IMG/VR virus record: IMGVR_UViG_3300036761_001135
Span: 104,689-168,688 of that record
Length of the DNA: 64,000 nucleotides
Strand: one strand, 5' to 3'
Source: a virus
Shown here in pieces: positions 6,693 through 15,497 of this stretch; position 1 is the stretch's first letter; each line of letters opens with the position of its first letter. The notes below the pieces were generated by a model. It saw only the letters and a list, made by a program, of their open reading frames with translations. It had not been told where the DNA came from and ran no database searches. A program made the position numbers and the translations under genes.

Positions 6693-9464
6693 ATGAGTTT
6701 GACGATGCCTTACGGGCAGAACCACTACATGGGCGAGTGCGCCACCGAGTCGGCGGCGCTGGTGTGGATTCGTGACAATAAGTGGGACAGCGCGGGGAAC
6801 GGCACTGGCAATCCGAAGGCTGGCATGGCGTTCTTCGATACGGGGGCGACCAAGCTCAAGGTGCATGACGGCAGCGCGTGGGTTGGACTAGGTAGCGCGA
6901 GTGCGGCAGGATCGACGGGCTACGTCCAGTTCAATACTGGCGGGGTATTTGATGCCGAGGCCGCTCTCTTTTGGGATAAGTCGAATGACCGACTGGGCGT
7001 AGGGTGTTCGAATCCATCATATGGGATTGAGGCTTCCAAGGATGGAGCACAGTCCGTCTGTATTTCAAGTTTTGGCACTGGCGTTTCGCCAAGCGTCATC
7101 ATGCAACGCGGTCGCGGGTCGCGGGCGAGTTATTCAGCCATCAGCAGTGGAGACCTATTGGGGTCGGTTCGATTTGCAGGTTTTTACGACACTTCATCGG
7201 TCAGTTATGCCTCTGGGCAGATCCAGGTGGTGGCGACGGAGAATTGGAGCGGTAGTGCGTTTGGTGCGGAGATGCAGTTCCATACAGCTCCAAACGGTTC
7301 TGCTGGCATTACGCAGCGCATGGTGATCACACAGGACGGCAGGTTTGGCTTTGGAGTAGCAGCGCCAGCGACGTTTATGCACTTACAGGCCGAGGCGAGC
7401 ACGACGATCACGGCAGCGACCTATAGCAGCAGTGCGAGTGCGGCGCTGAACTTATTTCGAGCGCGGAACACGGTGGCTGTTCCACAGAATGTTCAGTTGG
7501 GCGACTATCTGGGGACTATCGCTTTTCGCGGGTACGTTGGAGGTGGGGCTACAGCGGGTCAGATTCAAGCAGTAGCGACGGAGAACTGGTCGGCCAGCTC
7601 GGGGACTGCGTTGACGTTTTGGACCTACCCGAACACCACGGGAGCGCTGACCGAGCGCGTGCGGATCGATCAGTCTGGGTACGTTGGCGTTGGAACGACG
7701 GCACCGACTTGGCAGGTCCATGCGTCTAGGGCAGGGGATGCGACGATAGGATCGACAGCGTATGGCACGGGCTATCGAGGCTATCTCCTCATGGCACATG
7801 CCAATGGGACGGAGGGAACGCCGACTACGCTTGGAAGTTATGACTATATCGGCCAGATCAGCTTTCTAGGGCACACGGGGACAGCGTTTCGTGGGGGAAC
7901 GGCGATTCGTTCTATGACGTCGGAGGCGTGGACTGAGTCAAACCGTGGTTGCCAGATTGAGATTTTTACAACGGCGAGTACAACGAGCACGGTTCGTCAG
8001 ATTGCGACGTTTGGGCAAGACGGATCTCTGACCATGGGAGTGGTTGGTACGTTGGGTGGCAAGATCGTGATGTCCGGTTTGACATCGGGAACATGTACGA
8101 TTCAGGTGGCGGCGGCGGCGGGCACGGTCACGTTTCAGTTGCCGTCGACCAATGGCACGAACGGGTATTTTCTCAGGACGGACGGGGCAGGCGTGACGAG
8201 TTGGGCTGTCGCAACAGCGATTCCAGCGGGCAGCACAACACAAGTCCAATACAATAATGCTGGAGCATTTGGCGCAGATAGTGGTTTCACTTTTGATAGC
8301 ACGAATAAAATAATCGATCTTGCTGGAAGTGCGGTGAATTCAGGGTTACGTGTCACGGTGGCAGGCACTTCAGCTTTCCCATTTTTAACGTTCAGACGCT
8401 ACAGGAATACCATTGCATCGCCACAGGCGGTTCAAAGTGGAGATGTGATTGGACAGATTGCTTTTGTTGGCTATGGAACCACAGGAAATTATACGGGTTC
8501 AAATTTTGTTGGGTATGCAGATGCTACATGGACGGATTCGTCATCTCCGGCTTACATACTTTTCAGGACTACTCCTGCTGCATCTACGATTCCTGTCGAG
8601 CGACTGCGCATCACGAGTACAGGACAGATCGCGACGGGAGCAGAGTCCGCACCAGATGTCGATCCAGGTGGACTCTGCATCCACCATGGAGCCAACGATG
8701 GGTATCCGTTGACGTTCAAGAACAGCGACGTCAACCATCCGTTCACGGCGATCTGCGAAGCGGACACGTATCTCCGTACCAACAAGACGGACTCCGCCGC
8801 AGGCGGCGCGAATTTCATCGGATTTGGCACAGGATCGGTCGGCATTGGCCTCTTGCTGGGAGGGGCCAACTCGAACCCCGTGAGTGGCACGTCCGATGGA
8901 TGCGTGGCCATCGTGGCATACAAGAGCAACGGGACGACGGGGTTTGCGGCGTTGGCCGCGACAGAGAATTTGGCGGCCTTCCGCAGCTATCAGACGACGC
9001 AGGTGATCATCAAGGGGTCGGGCGACATTCACACCGTGGCCGGGTTGAAGATCGGGGCCTATGGCCAGACGGCGGCGGCGGGGGCCATCGAATGGAACGG
9101 CACCAACTTCCGAGGGTACACGGGGAGCGTGTGGAAGAACTTGGACGCGAGTGGCGGGACCACGGTGGACGCGGGCACGGCCCAGGGCCAGGTCTTGTTC
9201 TGGAACAACGCGGGCAGCGCGTGGACCTACGCGGAGACTTCGGAGTGGATCTGGGATGACACCAACAAGCGGGTGGGCATCAATGAGGCAGCGCCCAGCT
9301 CGCGCCTGGACGTGGGCGGGGACGTGGAGATCGCCAGCAACGGCTGGCACTACTACGGCGACCCGAGCACGGACGGGTCATGGCGCACGGGGCGGGTGAG
9401 TGCGGATCTGGTGGTGCAGAAGCGGGAGAGCGGCACCTGGAATACGAAGCACACGTTCTCGTGA
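6693..9464 (+). CDS. large tail fibre protein
   Basis: 923 residues. N-terminal about 70 residues repeat the anchor module of the 4110 fibre (PYGQNHYMG, then FFDTGATKLKVHDGSAWVGL). The remainder is a series of beta-helical repeats of the type LTERVRIDQSGYVGVGTTAP followed by a short strand, typical of fibres whose repeats have the form GxVGIGTxxP. The end (MNVGGDVEI-like, GDPSTDGSWRTGRV) is a cap without an S74 domain. The start has no Shine-Dalgarno and is preceded in frame by TAA, which suggests that the insertion sequence removed the native leader. Confidence 0.8.
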   Translation: MSLTMPYGQNHYMGECATESAALVWIRDNKWDSAGNGTGNPKAGMAFFDTGATKLKVHDGSAWVGLGSASAAGSTGYVQFNTGGVFDAEAALFWDKSNDRLGVGCSNPSYGIEASKDGAQSVCISSFGTGVSPSVIMQRGRGSRASYSAISSGDLLGSVRFAGFYDTSSVSYASGQIQVVATENWSGSAFGAEMQFHTAPNGSAGITQRMVITQDGRFGFGVAAPATFMHLQAEASTTITAATYSSSASAALNLFRARNTVAVPQNVQLGDYLGTIAFRGYVGGGATAGQIQAVATENWSASSGTALTFWTYPNTTGALTERVRIDQSGYVGVGTTAPTWQVHASRAGDATIGSTAYGTGYRGYLLMAHANGTEGTPTTLGSYDYIGQISFLGHTGTAFRGGTAIRSMTSEAWTESNRGCQIEIFTTASTTSTVRQIATFGQDGSLTMGVVGTLGGKIVMSGLTSGTCTIQVAAAAGTVTFQLPSTNGTNGYFLRTDGAGVTSWAVATAIPAGSTTQVQYNNAGAFGADSGFTFDSTNKIIDLAGSAVNSGLRVTVAGTSAFPFLTFRRYRNTIASPQAVQSGDVIGQIAFVGYGTTGNYTGSNFVGYADATWTDSSSPAYILFRTTPAASTIPVERLRITSTGQIATGAESAPDVDPGGLCIHHGANDGYPLTFKNSDVNHPFTAICEADTYLRTNKTDSAAGGANFIGFGTGSVGIGLLLGGANSNPVSGTSDGCVAIVAYKSNGTTGFAALAATENLAAFRSYQTTQVIIKGSGDIHTVAGLKIGAYGQTAAAGAIEWNGTNFRGYTGSVWKNLDASGGTTVDAGTAQGQVLFWNNAGSAWTYAETSEWIWDDTNKRVGINEAAPSSRLDVGGDVEIASNGWHYYGDPSTDGSWRTGRVSADLVVQKRESGTWNTKHTFS

Positions 9465-9469
9465 GGACG

Positions 9470-9483
9470 CGAACCCAGGTTCG
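9470..9483. repeat. dispersed palindrome copy 2 (CGAACCCAGGTTCG)
   Basis: Lies in the 36-base gap between two fibre genes, directly 5' of the GAGGAG Shine-Dalgarno of the 9501 gene. In RNA it would form a six-base stem GCGAAC/GUUCGC closed by CCAG. Confidence 0.75.
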
Positions 9484-9500
9484 CCTGGTGAGGAGTACCG

Positions 9501-12500
9501 ATGGGCATTCAGTACGATAGCGCGAACAATCAGGTGGTCTTCAGCGGGGATGCCTACGTCAAGCGGGAGGCGGCGGGCGCGATCCGGTTGGGCAACGCCA
9601 GCACGGGCCTGGTGGCATCCGACCACGCGCTGTTCGCGGCGATCAGCACGCCGACAACGCCCGGATCGGGGCTGGGCCGCCTGTTTGCGAATGGGGCCGG
9701 GGCGAGTGACATCTACTGGCTGAACAGCGGTGGGGTGGCGGTCTCGCTCACGCAGTCGCAGACGTTCTCGACGCTACAAGGCGAGCCAACGGGCTTGCCG
9801 AATCGCACGGACTCGACGCTGTCGTTCAACAACACCACGCGGGAGTTCACGATTGCTCCAGCGGTGACGAGTTTCGACGTCTATTCGAAGGGCACCAAGT
9901 ACACCAAGAGTAGCGCCCAGACGGTGACGCTGACGGACGTGACAGGGCTGCACTATGTCTACTTCGACGCGAGCGGCGTGCTCCAGAAGGCGACCTCGAC
10001 GTGGGATCTCGGCGCGGGGATCTCGCCCGTGGCGACGGTGTACTGGAACACCGATCTGGACCAGGGGCGTATCGGCGAGGAGCGGCACGGCCTGGTCATG
10101 GACTGGGCCACCCATGACTACATGCACGAGACGCTGGGGTCTCGCTATGTGAACGGGCTCGGCGGTAGTTTCACGAACACCACGTTCACGATCACGGACG
10201 GCGTGTATCGAGACGAGGACATCCGTCATGTGCCCGGTCAGCAGACGCAGTGTCGGGTGTTTCGGCGCGATGGGAGTGGGAACTGGACCTGGGGTAGCAA
10301 GGGCACGCTGTACTACGTGGTTCAGAACACGCACCTGACCTACGACAACGGCGGCACGCTGACCGAGACGAACAGCAACGACTACGTGGCGGTTTGGTTC
10401 TTCGTGACGAACGATCCCGAGACGCCGATCTACGTGATCATGGGGCAGCGCAAGGACGGCAACATCGCCGATGCGCGCAACAACAACACCTACGACCAGT
10501 TGAGCCTGACCAATCTCCCAGCCAAGGAGTTCAAGGTGCTGTATCGCGTCATACTGCGGGACGACGCGAGTCCCTACGAGGAGGCGCAGGATCTGCGCAG
10601 CCTGGCGGTGGTGTCCTCGGGGACGTATGTGGCGACAGACCACAACAGCCTCACGAATCGCACCGTGCTGGGGTCGCATCCGGCGAGCGCGATCACGGTG
10701 GATGTGGGAGCGTTCACGGGCTTCTTGACGGGGACCACCAGCGGGCAGACCGCGTTTGCGACGTTGGACACGCACACGCATGCGCCGCCCACGGGCGATA
10801 CCAAGGTAATCTACAACGACGGCGGGGCGTGGGCCGCAGCGAACGTCTACTACACCAAGGCCAATGGGTATCTCGGTGTGGGCCAGGCCACGCCGGGCGA
10901 GCGCCTGCACCTCAAGGACGGGTCGGATAACGGCGCGGTAGTGCTCGGGGCGCACCAGAACGCGACGGCCATCGCAGGCACCGTGGAGTGGACGGGGACG
11001 GCGCTGCGCTGGTACGACGGGTCGACTTGGAAGAGTGCGGGCATCGAGCTGACCGATCCGTTGCTGTACAAGGGGGCCATCGACTGCTCGACGAATCCCA
11101 ACTATCCGGCAGCGGACGCGGGGTTCACCTACCGCATCAGCGTGGCGGGCAAGATCGGCGGGGCCAGCGGGCCGAACGTCGAGGCGGGCGACATGCTGGT
11201 CTGCCATGTGGATGGGTCCGCAGCGGGCACCCACGCTGTTGTGGGGGCCAACTGGGACATCCTCCAGATCAATTTGGACGGGTCGGTGATCGGCCCGACG
11301 AGCGCGACGGATTCGGCAGTAGCGCTGTTCGATTCGACGACGGGGAAGTTGATCAAGAACTCGTTGGTCACGATTGACGGGAGCGGGTCGGTCAACATTC
11401 CCAGCGGGCAGAGCTACAAGATCAATGGGACCGCGTTGACGGCGGCGAACGTGGGGGCGGAACCGACGTTGCCGTTGAGTACGCGAGGGGATCTGCTCTA
11501 CCGCAACGCGAGCAACGTGACGGCGCGGTTAGCTGTGGGGACGAACGAGCAGGTGATCACGACGAACGGGACCGACGCCTCTTGGGGGGCGGTGCCAGGG
11601 CGGCACGATGCCGTGACGTTGGCGACGTCAGCAACGACGGGTGGGCTTGGCCTGTCTACGCAGGAGATCAGCTTCCAGGCGGCGTCAGGGTCCACGAACG
11701 GGTATCTGACGAGCACCAACTGGACCACGTTCAACAGTAAGGTGAGCGGGGCGGCGGGTAGCAACACTGAAATTCAGTACAACAGTAGCGGCGCGTTCGC
11801 GGCGAGTTCCAATCTGGTGTGGGACAACGGGAATGTGCGGCTAGGCATCGGTGGGGCGCCGCAGGCGACGTTGGACGTGCAGGCGGCCTCGGCGTGGATT
11901 CGGGCCATGGGATCGACGAACCCGTACATTTCAGCCCAGGACACGACCAACAGTTGCGTGGCGAAGATCCAGGCGTTGGATACAGCCGTTTCCGTGGGCG
12001 CACAGAGCGACCATGAGGTGCGCTTCATCGTGAACAACGCGGCGAAGATGTACCTCACGACGACGGGCCGGTTAGGGATCAACGTCGCCGCGCCCTCGTA
12101 CATCCTGCACACGTCGGTCGATGGGCGTGGCGACGTCCAGTTCGACGCGCACAGCGCCTCGGACGATGGGACGTTCTTGTGGTTGCGGCGGAGCGGCGGC
12201 ACGCAGGCGAGTCCGGCAGCGGTGCCATCGGGGCATCGGCTGGGGAACATCGCCTTCGCAGGGTACTATGATGCGTCCAATTCGAGCTGGGGTGCCGTGA
12301 TCCAGTCCATGGCCTACGGGCTGTGGTCGGCTACGAATCGCGGAGCCTGCCTGCAATTCTACACGACGACGACGGGCACGACCGCGCTGACCGAGCGCAT
12401 GCGGATCATCGACAGCGGGTACGTGGGGATCGGAGCCACCGCGCCTGACGCGAAGTTGCAGGTTGGAACTTGGATCGAGAACAACACCGTTGGCAATACG

Positions 12501-14225
12501 CCGACCGTTTTGTTTTGGGGAAATTCTCCTATGTCCGCGACCTCGGAGACGGTGTTGCGCTTGCAGCGTCCTGTGGCGTCTGGCGTGACCTATGGAGGCG
12601 GTGCGGATTTCAATATTTACAGGTACACCACTGGAACGACAGCTCCATACACGCAGATGGATATCGCGCTGAAGGATGCCGTCTCGTACACGCAGACGGC
12701 CACGGTCAACGTGATCTCCATGCGAGATACCGGGGCAGTAGGCATCGGCAACATTACGCCAGACACGTTGCTCACTTTGGGCACGGCGGGCACGAAGGCG
12801 GGCGTGATCAAGATCGCGGGCGGGACCAGTGGGGCGTGTACGGTGCGTGTCGCAGCGGCGGCGGGAAGCGGCACGATCTTCGAGTTACCCGCGACCAATG
12901 GCACCAACGGATATTTCCTCAAGACGGACGGAACGGGCGTGACCAGTTGGGCGGCGGCGGGGAGCGGGGGAACGCCAGGTGGTAGTGACACCTATGTGCA
13001 GTTCAACAACTCCAGTGCCTTTGGCGGTGACTCGAATTTCATCTGGGATAACACCAATAAGCGTGTGGGCGTGGGCGTGGCAACCACGCTGAATTATGAA
13101 ATCCAGATCACGAAGGATTCGGCTGCGGCATCTTTTGCGGCATACGCTTTTGGTTCGACAGCGACTTATGTTCCAGAGATAAGGATGTTTCGGGCGCGTG
13201 GATCGTATGCGAGTCCGAGTGCTGTCTCTACCGGAGATGTACTTGGTCATTGGGGAGCATCAGGTTATGGAACTTCGTATTATATTCATACAGGGTCAAT
13301 AGAGTTCATTGCTCGTGGTACGTATTCGTCTTCGTCTGGTTCTACCACTTTGCGTTTTATGAAGTCGCTAAGTGGTGCTGCTAGTGAATCATCTTATTTG
13401 CTCCACAACGTGGATAATCAGGCATTGTATACTTTAGAGGCGTATACATCTTATGACAGTTTCACTTTGAGCATGTCTTCGACTGAGTTTTTGCGTCCCA
13501 CAGTAGTAGCACAACGTACATGGGGTGGTACTACTAGTGCGGCGCGGGATGCAGCACTGATTGCGGTACATGGGTCGTCTTCGACAGCGAATGAGGGTGG
13601 ATGGTTTTGGGCGATGCGATCTAGCGGGTTGACCTCGCGCAGTATCGTCACCAATGGCGATTCAGTGGGTGGTATCCAGGGGATCGCCTATTCGGGCAAT
13701 TCGACGTATCCATGGGTTCGCGTGGGTTCAATTGCGTTTGAGATGGACGGAACGTTGAGCACGACTGCGATGCCAAGTCGGATTACGTTCTGGACGGTGG
13801 CGTCGGGTGGAATTGTGTTGTCGGAGCGCATTCGAATAGACAACGCGGGTAAGTTATATTCATATCAGATGTATAGTGGGTACACGATTGGTGGAACCAA
13901 CAAGGCGGTGTACGTCGATTCGACAGGGATGGTTGGCGTCCTTTCATCTTCTCTTCGGACCAAACAGGACGTCGTGGACATGGAGGACGTTGAGTGGATA
14001 GACCGGCTGCATCCGGTGAATTTCTGCTATCGGTCGACGCCTGGGGTGAAGCAGTATGGCCTGATCGCGGAAGAGGTCGAGGGCGTGAACCGGGACATCG
14101 TCGGGTACGACTGGGAGGGGCTACCGGATAGCGTGAATTACGACAGGCTCGTTCCGGTGCTGCTCAAGGCAGTCAAGGATCTTCGGGGCGAGGTGCAACG
14201 ATTACGGGCAGAACTGTTGCCATAG
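9501..14225 (+). CDS. giant tail fibre with C-terminal S74 chaperone domain
   Basis: 1574 residues, start after GAGGAG. The long repetitive shaft contains GVGQATPGERLHLKDG, GIGNITPDTLLTLGT and VRIDNAGKL-type units, the same repeat style as the preceding fibre. The last about 95 residues are a Peptidase_S74 (endosialidase intramolecular chaperone) domain: SLRTKQDVVDMEDVEWIDRL, then FCYRSTPGVKQYGLIAEEVE and a coiled-coil C-terminus. In this family the domain drives trimerisation and then cleaves itself off at a conserved Ser. This is the most likely main host-recognition fibre. Confidence 0.9.
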   Translation: MGIQYDSANNQVVFSGDAYVKREAAGAIRLGNASTGLVASDHALFAAISTPTTPGSGLGRLFANGAGASDIYWLNSGGVAVSLTQSQTFSTLQGEPTGLPNRTDSTLSFNNTTREFTIAPAVTSFDVYSKGTKYTKSSAQTVTLTDVTGLHYVYFDASGVLQKATSTWDLGAGISPVATVYWNTDLDQGRIGEERHGLVMDWATHDYMHETLGSRYVNGLGGSFTNTTFTITDGVYRDEDIRHVPGQQTQCRVFRRDGSGNWTWGSKGTLYYVVQNTHLTYDNGGTLTETNSNDYVAVWFFVTNDPETPIYVIMGQRKDGNIADARNNNTYDQLSLTNLPAKEFKVLYRVILRDDASPYEEAQDLRSLAVVSSGTYVATDHNSLTNRTVLGSHPASAITVDVGAFTGFLTGTTSGQTAFATLDTHTHAPPTGDTKVIYNDGGAWAAANVYYTKANGYLGVGQATPGERLHLKDGSDNGAVVLGAHQNATAIAGTVEWTGTALRWYDGSTWKSAGIELTDPLLYKGAIDCSTNPNYPAADAGFTYRISVAGKIGGASGPNVEAGDMLVCHVDGSAAGTHAVVGANWDILQINLDGSVIGPTSATDSAVALFDSTTGKLIKNSLVTIDGSGSVNIPSGQSYKINGTALTAANVGAEPTLPLSTRGDLLYRNASNVTARLAVGTNEQVITTNGTDASWGAVPGRHDAVTLATSATTGGLGLSTQEISFQAASGSTNGYLTSTNWTTFNSKVSGAAGSNTEIQYNSSGAFAASSNLVWDNGNVRLGIGGAPQATLDVQAASAWIRAMGSTNPYISAQDTTNSCVAKIQALDTAVSVGAQSDHEVRFIVNNAAKMYLTTTGRLGINVAAPSYILHTSVDGRGDVQFDAHSASDDGTFLWLRRSGGTQASPAAVPSGHRLGNIAFAGYYDASNSSWGAVIQSMAYGLWSATNRGACLQFYTTTTGTTALTERMRIIDSGYVGIGATAPDAKLQVGTWIENNTVGNTPTVLFWGNSPMSATSETVLRLQRPVASGVTYGGGADFNIYRYTTGTTAPYTQMDIALKDAVSYTQTATVNVISMRDTGAVGIGNITPDTLLTLGTAGTKAGVIKIAGGTSGACTVRVAAAAGSGTIFELPATNGTNGYFLKTDGTGVTSWAAAGSGGTPGGSDTYVQFNNSSAFGGDSNFIWDNTNKRVGVGVATTLNYEIQITKDSAAASFAAYAFGSTATYVPEIRMFRARGSYASPSAVSTGDVLGHWGASGYGTSYYIHTGSIEFIARGTYSSSSGSTTLRFMKSLSGAASESSYLLHNVDNQALYTLEAYTSYDSFTLSMSSTEFLRPTVVAQRTWGGTTSAARDAALIAVHGSSSTANEGGWFWAMRSSGLTSRSIVTNGDSVGGIQGIAYSGNSTYPWVRVGSIAFEMDGTLSTTAMPSRITFWTVASGGIVLSERIRIDNAGKLYSYQMYSGYTIGGTNKAVYVDSTGMVGVLSSSLRTKQDVVDMEDVEWIDRLHPVNFCYRSTPGVKQYGLIAEEVEGVNRDIVGYDWEGLPDSVNYDRLVPVLLKAVKDLRGEVQRLRAELLP

Positions 14226-14307
14226 CAGGAGAGACACTGGTCTATTGAAAACGTGGCGCAATAGAATGGCTGCGTGATAACGTGGCGCAAGATGTCGGAG
14301 GTGTGTG

Positions 14308-14562
14308 ATGAGTTGGAGCGCAAGCGAGAAGAAGTGGGCCGAGGAGATGCTGCGTGGTTTTTACAGCGGCATGTCGAGTCAACCGGTGACGGCGCAGGAC
14401 ATCGACACGTTGGTGTTTGGGGCCGTCGAGGTGGATCGCAAGGCTGTGGCGACGGCCTACGCGCAGACCGTCATCAAGCCGCGCCTAGAGAACAGCCTGA
14501 CGGCGTTGGACGATCAGGCGGCGGTGGTAGAGGTAGAGATTGCGGAGATCCCGTCCTCTTGA
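14308..14562 (+). CDS. small hypothetical protein
   Basis: 84 residues; ATG 14308 is chosen because GGAGG lies six bases upstream. The protein is helical, with an acidic C-terminus and no recognisable motif. The 80-base gap upstream contains a direct repeat AACGTGGCGCAA at about 14249 and 14279. It sits between the main fibre and another helical protein, a place where phages often encode fibre-assembly chaperones, but nothing in the sequence proves this. Confidence 0.55.
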   Translation: MSWSASEKKWAEEMLRGFYSGMSSQPVTAQDIDTLVFGAVEVDRKAVATAYAQTVIKPRLENSLTALDDQAAVVEVEIAEIPSS

Positions 14563-14611
14563 AATGGGGGGTCGGACGTTGGTGCAAGATGCACGTTGAA
14601 AGGGTGAGTTG

Positions 14612-15106
14612 ATGAAGTTGAAGAACGAGTTGTGTTTCGAGGGTGACGCGGTGATGGCAAAGGTCGAGAAGGTGAAGAACGTGCCAGTGGCCTGGGCCAT
14701 GGCTCGAAACAGGGAGAAGTTGGAGAAGCCGTTGGCGGACGTGCGCAAGATGCTAGAGAGCACGGCGGCGATGAAGGCGTTGAATGAGGCGATCCAGAAG
14801 GCGGCGGAGGCGCACGCGGAGAAGAACGCGGACGGCAAGCCGAAGACCGAGATCGCGGATGATCGTGTGATGATGCGGTTGGCGGACACGGCGGGGTACA
14901 CGGCGGCGGTGGAGGCCCTGCGGGCGTCTGAGGAGCACGCACAGGCCCTCGTGGACGAGAAGGAACTGAAGGAAAAAGAAACGGCCCTGCTGGCCGAGAC
15001 TATCGACTGGGAGCCGTACAAGCTCAAGGTGGAGCGTTTGAAGGACGGCGACATGGACGGCGCGCAGATGCGCGTGCTGTTCAAGATGGGCATTTTGGAG
15101 GAGTAG
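14612..15106 (+). CDS. helical hypothetical protein, fibre-chaperone candidate
   Basis: 164 residues, start ATG 14612 after AAAGGGTGAG. Lys/Glu/Ala-rich and predicted almost entirely helical, with a coiled-coil-like stretch around residues 55-135 (EAIQKAAEAHAEKN and SEEHAQALVDEKELKEKE). Position right after the fibres and before a membrane protein fits a tail-fibre assembly or tape-type accessory protein; no specific family is recognised. Confidence 0.5.
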   Translation: MKLKNELCFEGDAVMAKVEKVKNVPVAWAMARNREKLEKPLADVRKMLESTAAMKALNEAIQKAAEAHAEKNADGKPKTEIADDRVMMRLADTAGYTAAVEALRASEEHAQALVDEKELKEKETALLAETIDWEPYKLKVERLKDGDMDGAQMRVLFKMGILEE

Positions 15107-15131
15107 CGCAAACCACAAAGGAGGCGACGCC

Positions 15132-15455
15132 ATGGATCTAGTGAGCATCCTGATTACGCCACAGGTGTTGGCCATTGCGGCGGCGACGGTAGCGTTGATC
15201 TATTTCCTTGGCCAGATTCCGTTTCGGCGTAGCAAGTTAGTCAATGCTCGTTGGTGGCGTCGTCTCCTTCCACTTTTGCCGTTGGCCATGGGCGTTGGGA
15301 TGGCGTTTTTGCCGGGGGTGTTACCGGCGGACGTGGCGCTGTCCAAGGGCTGGGGAACCAACGTCCTTGTGGGGCTATGGTCGGGCCTGGTAGCATCGCA
15401 GGGGCGCGCTGTATTCAAGCGTCTTGTTGTGGATAAGCTCGAACCCAAGGAGTAG
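15132..15455 (+). CDS. small integral membrane protein, holin candidate
   Basis: 107 residues, start after AAAGGAGG. Hydrophobic segments at about 8-28, 46-62 and 75-92 separated by the basic patch FRRSKLVNARWWRR, and a charged C-terminus VVDKLEPKE. Size, three short segments and a charged tail are compatible with a holin-like protein, but no lysis enzyme is adjacent. An alternative is a virion-associated or superinfection-related membrane protein. Confidence 0.5.
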   Translation: MDLVSILITPQVLAIAAATVALIYFLGQIPFRRSKLVNARWWRRLLPLLPLAMGVGMAFLPGVLPADVALSKGWGTNVLVGLWSGLVASQGRAVFKRLVVDKLEPKE

Positions 15456-15497
15456 TCCTGGGGTCGATTACCCTGTACGCGGAAGGAATAGGGACAC

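Noticed and set aside
9774-11234. 486-residue minus-strand ORF inside the giant fibre gene
   Set aside because: Antisense artefact of biased codon use in the fibre; composition (Arg/His/Val-rich) and lack of start signals argue against it.
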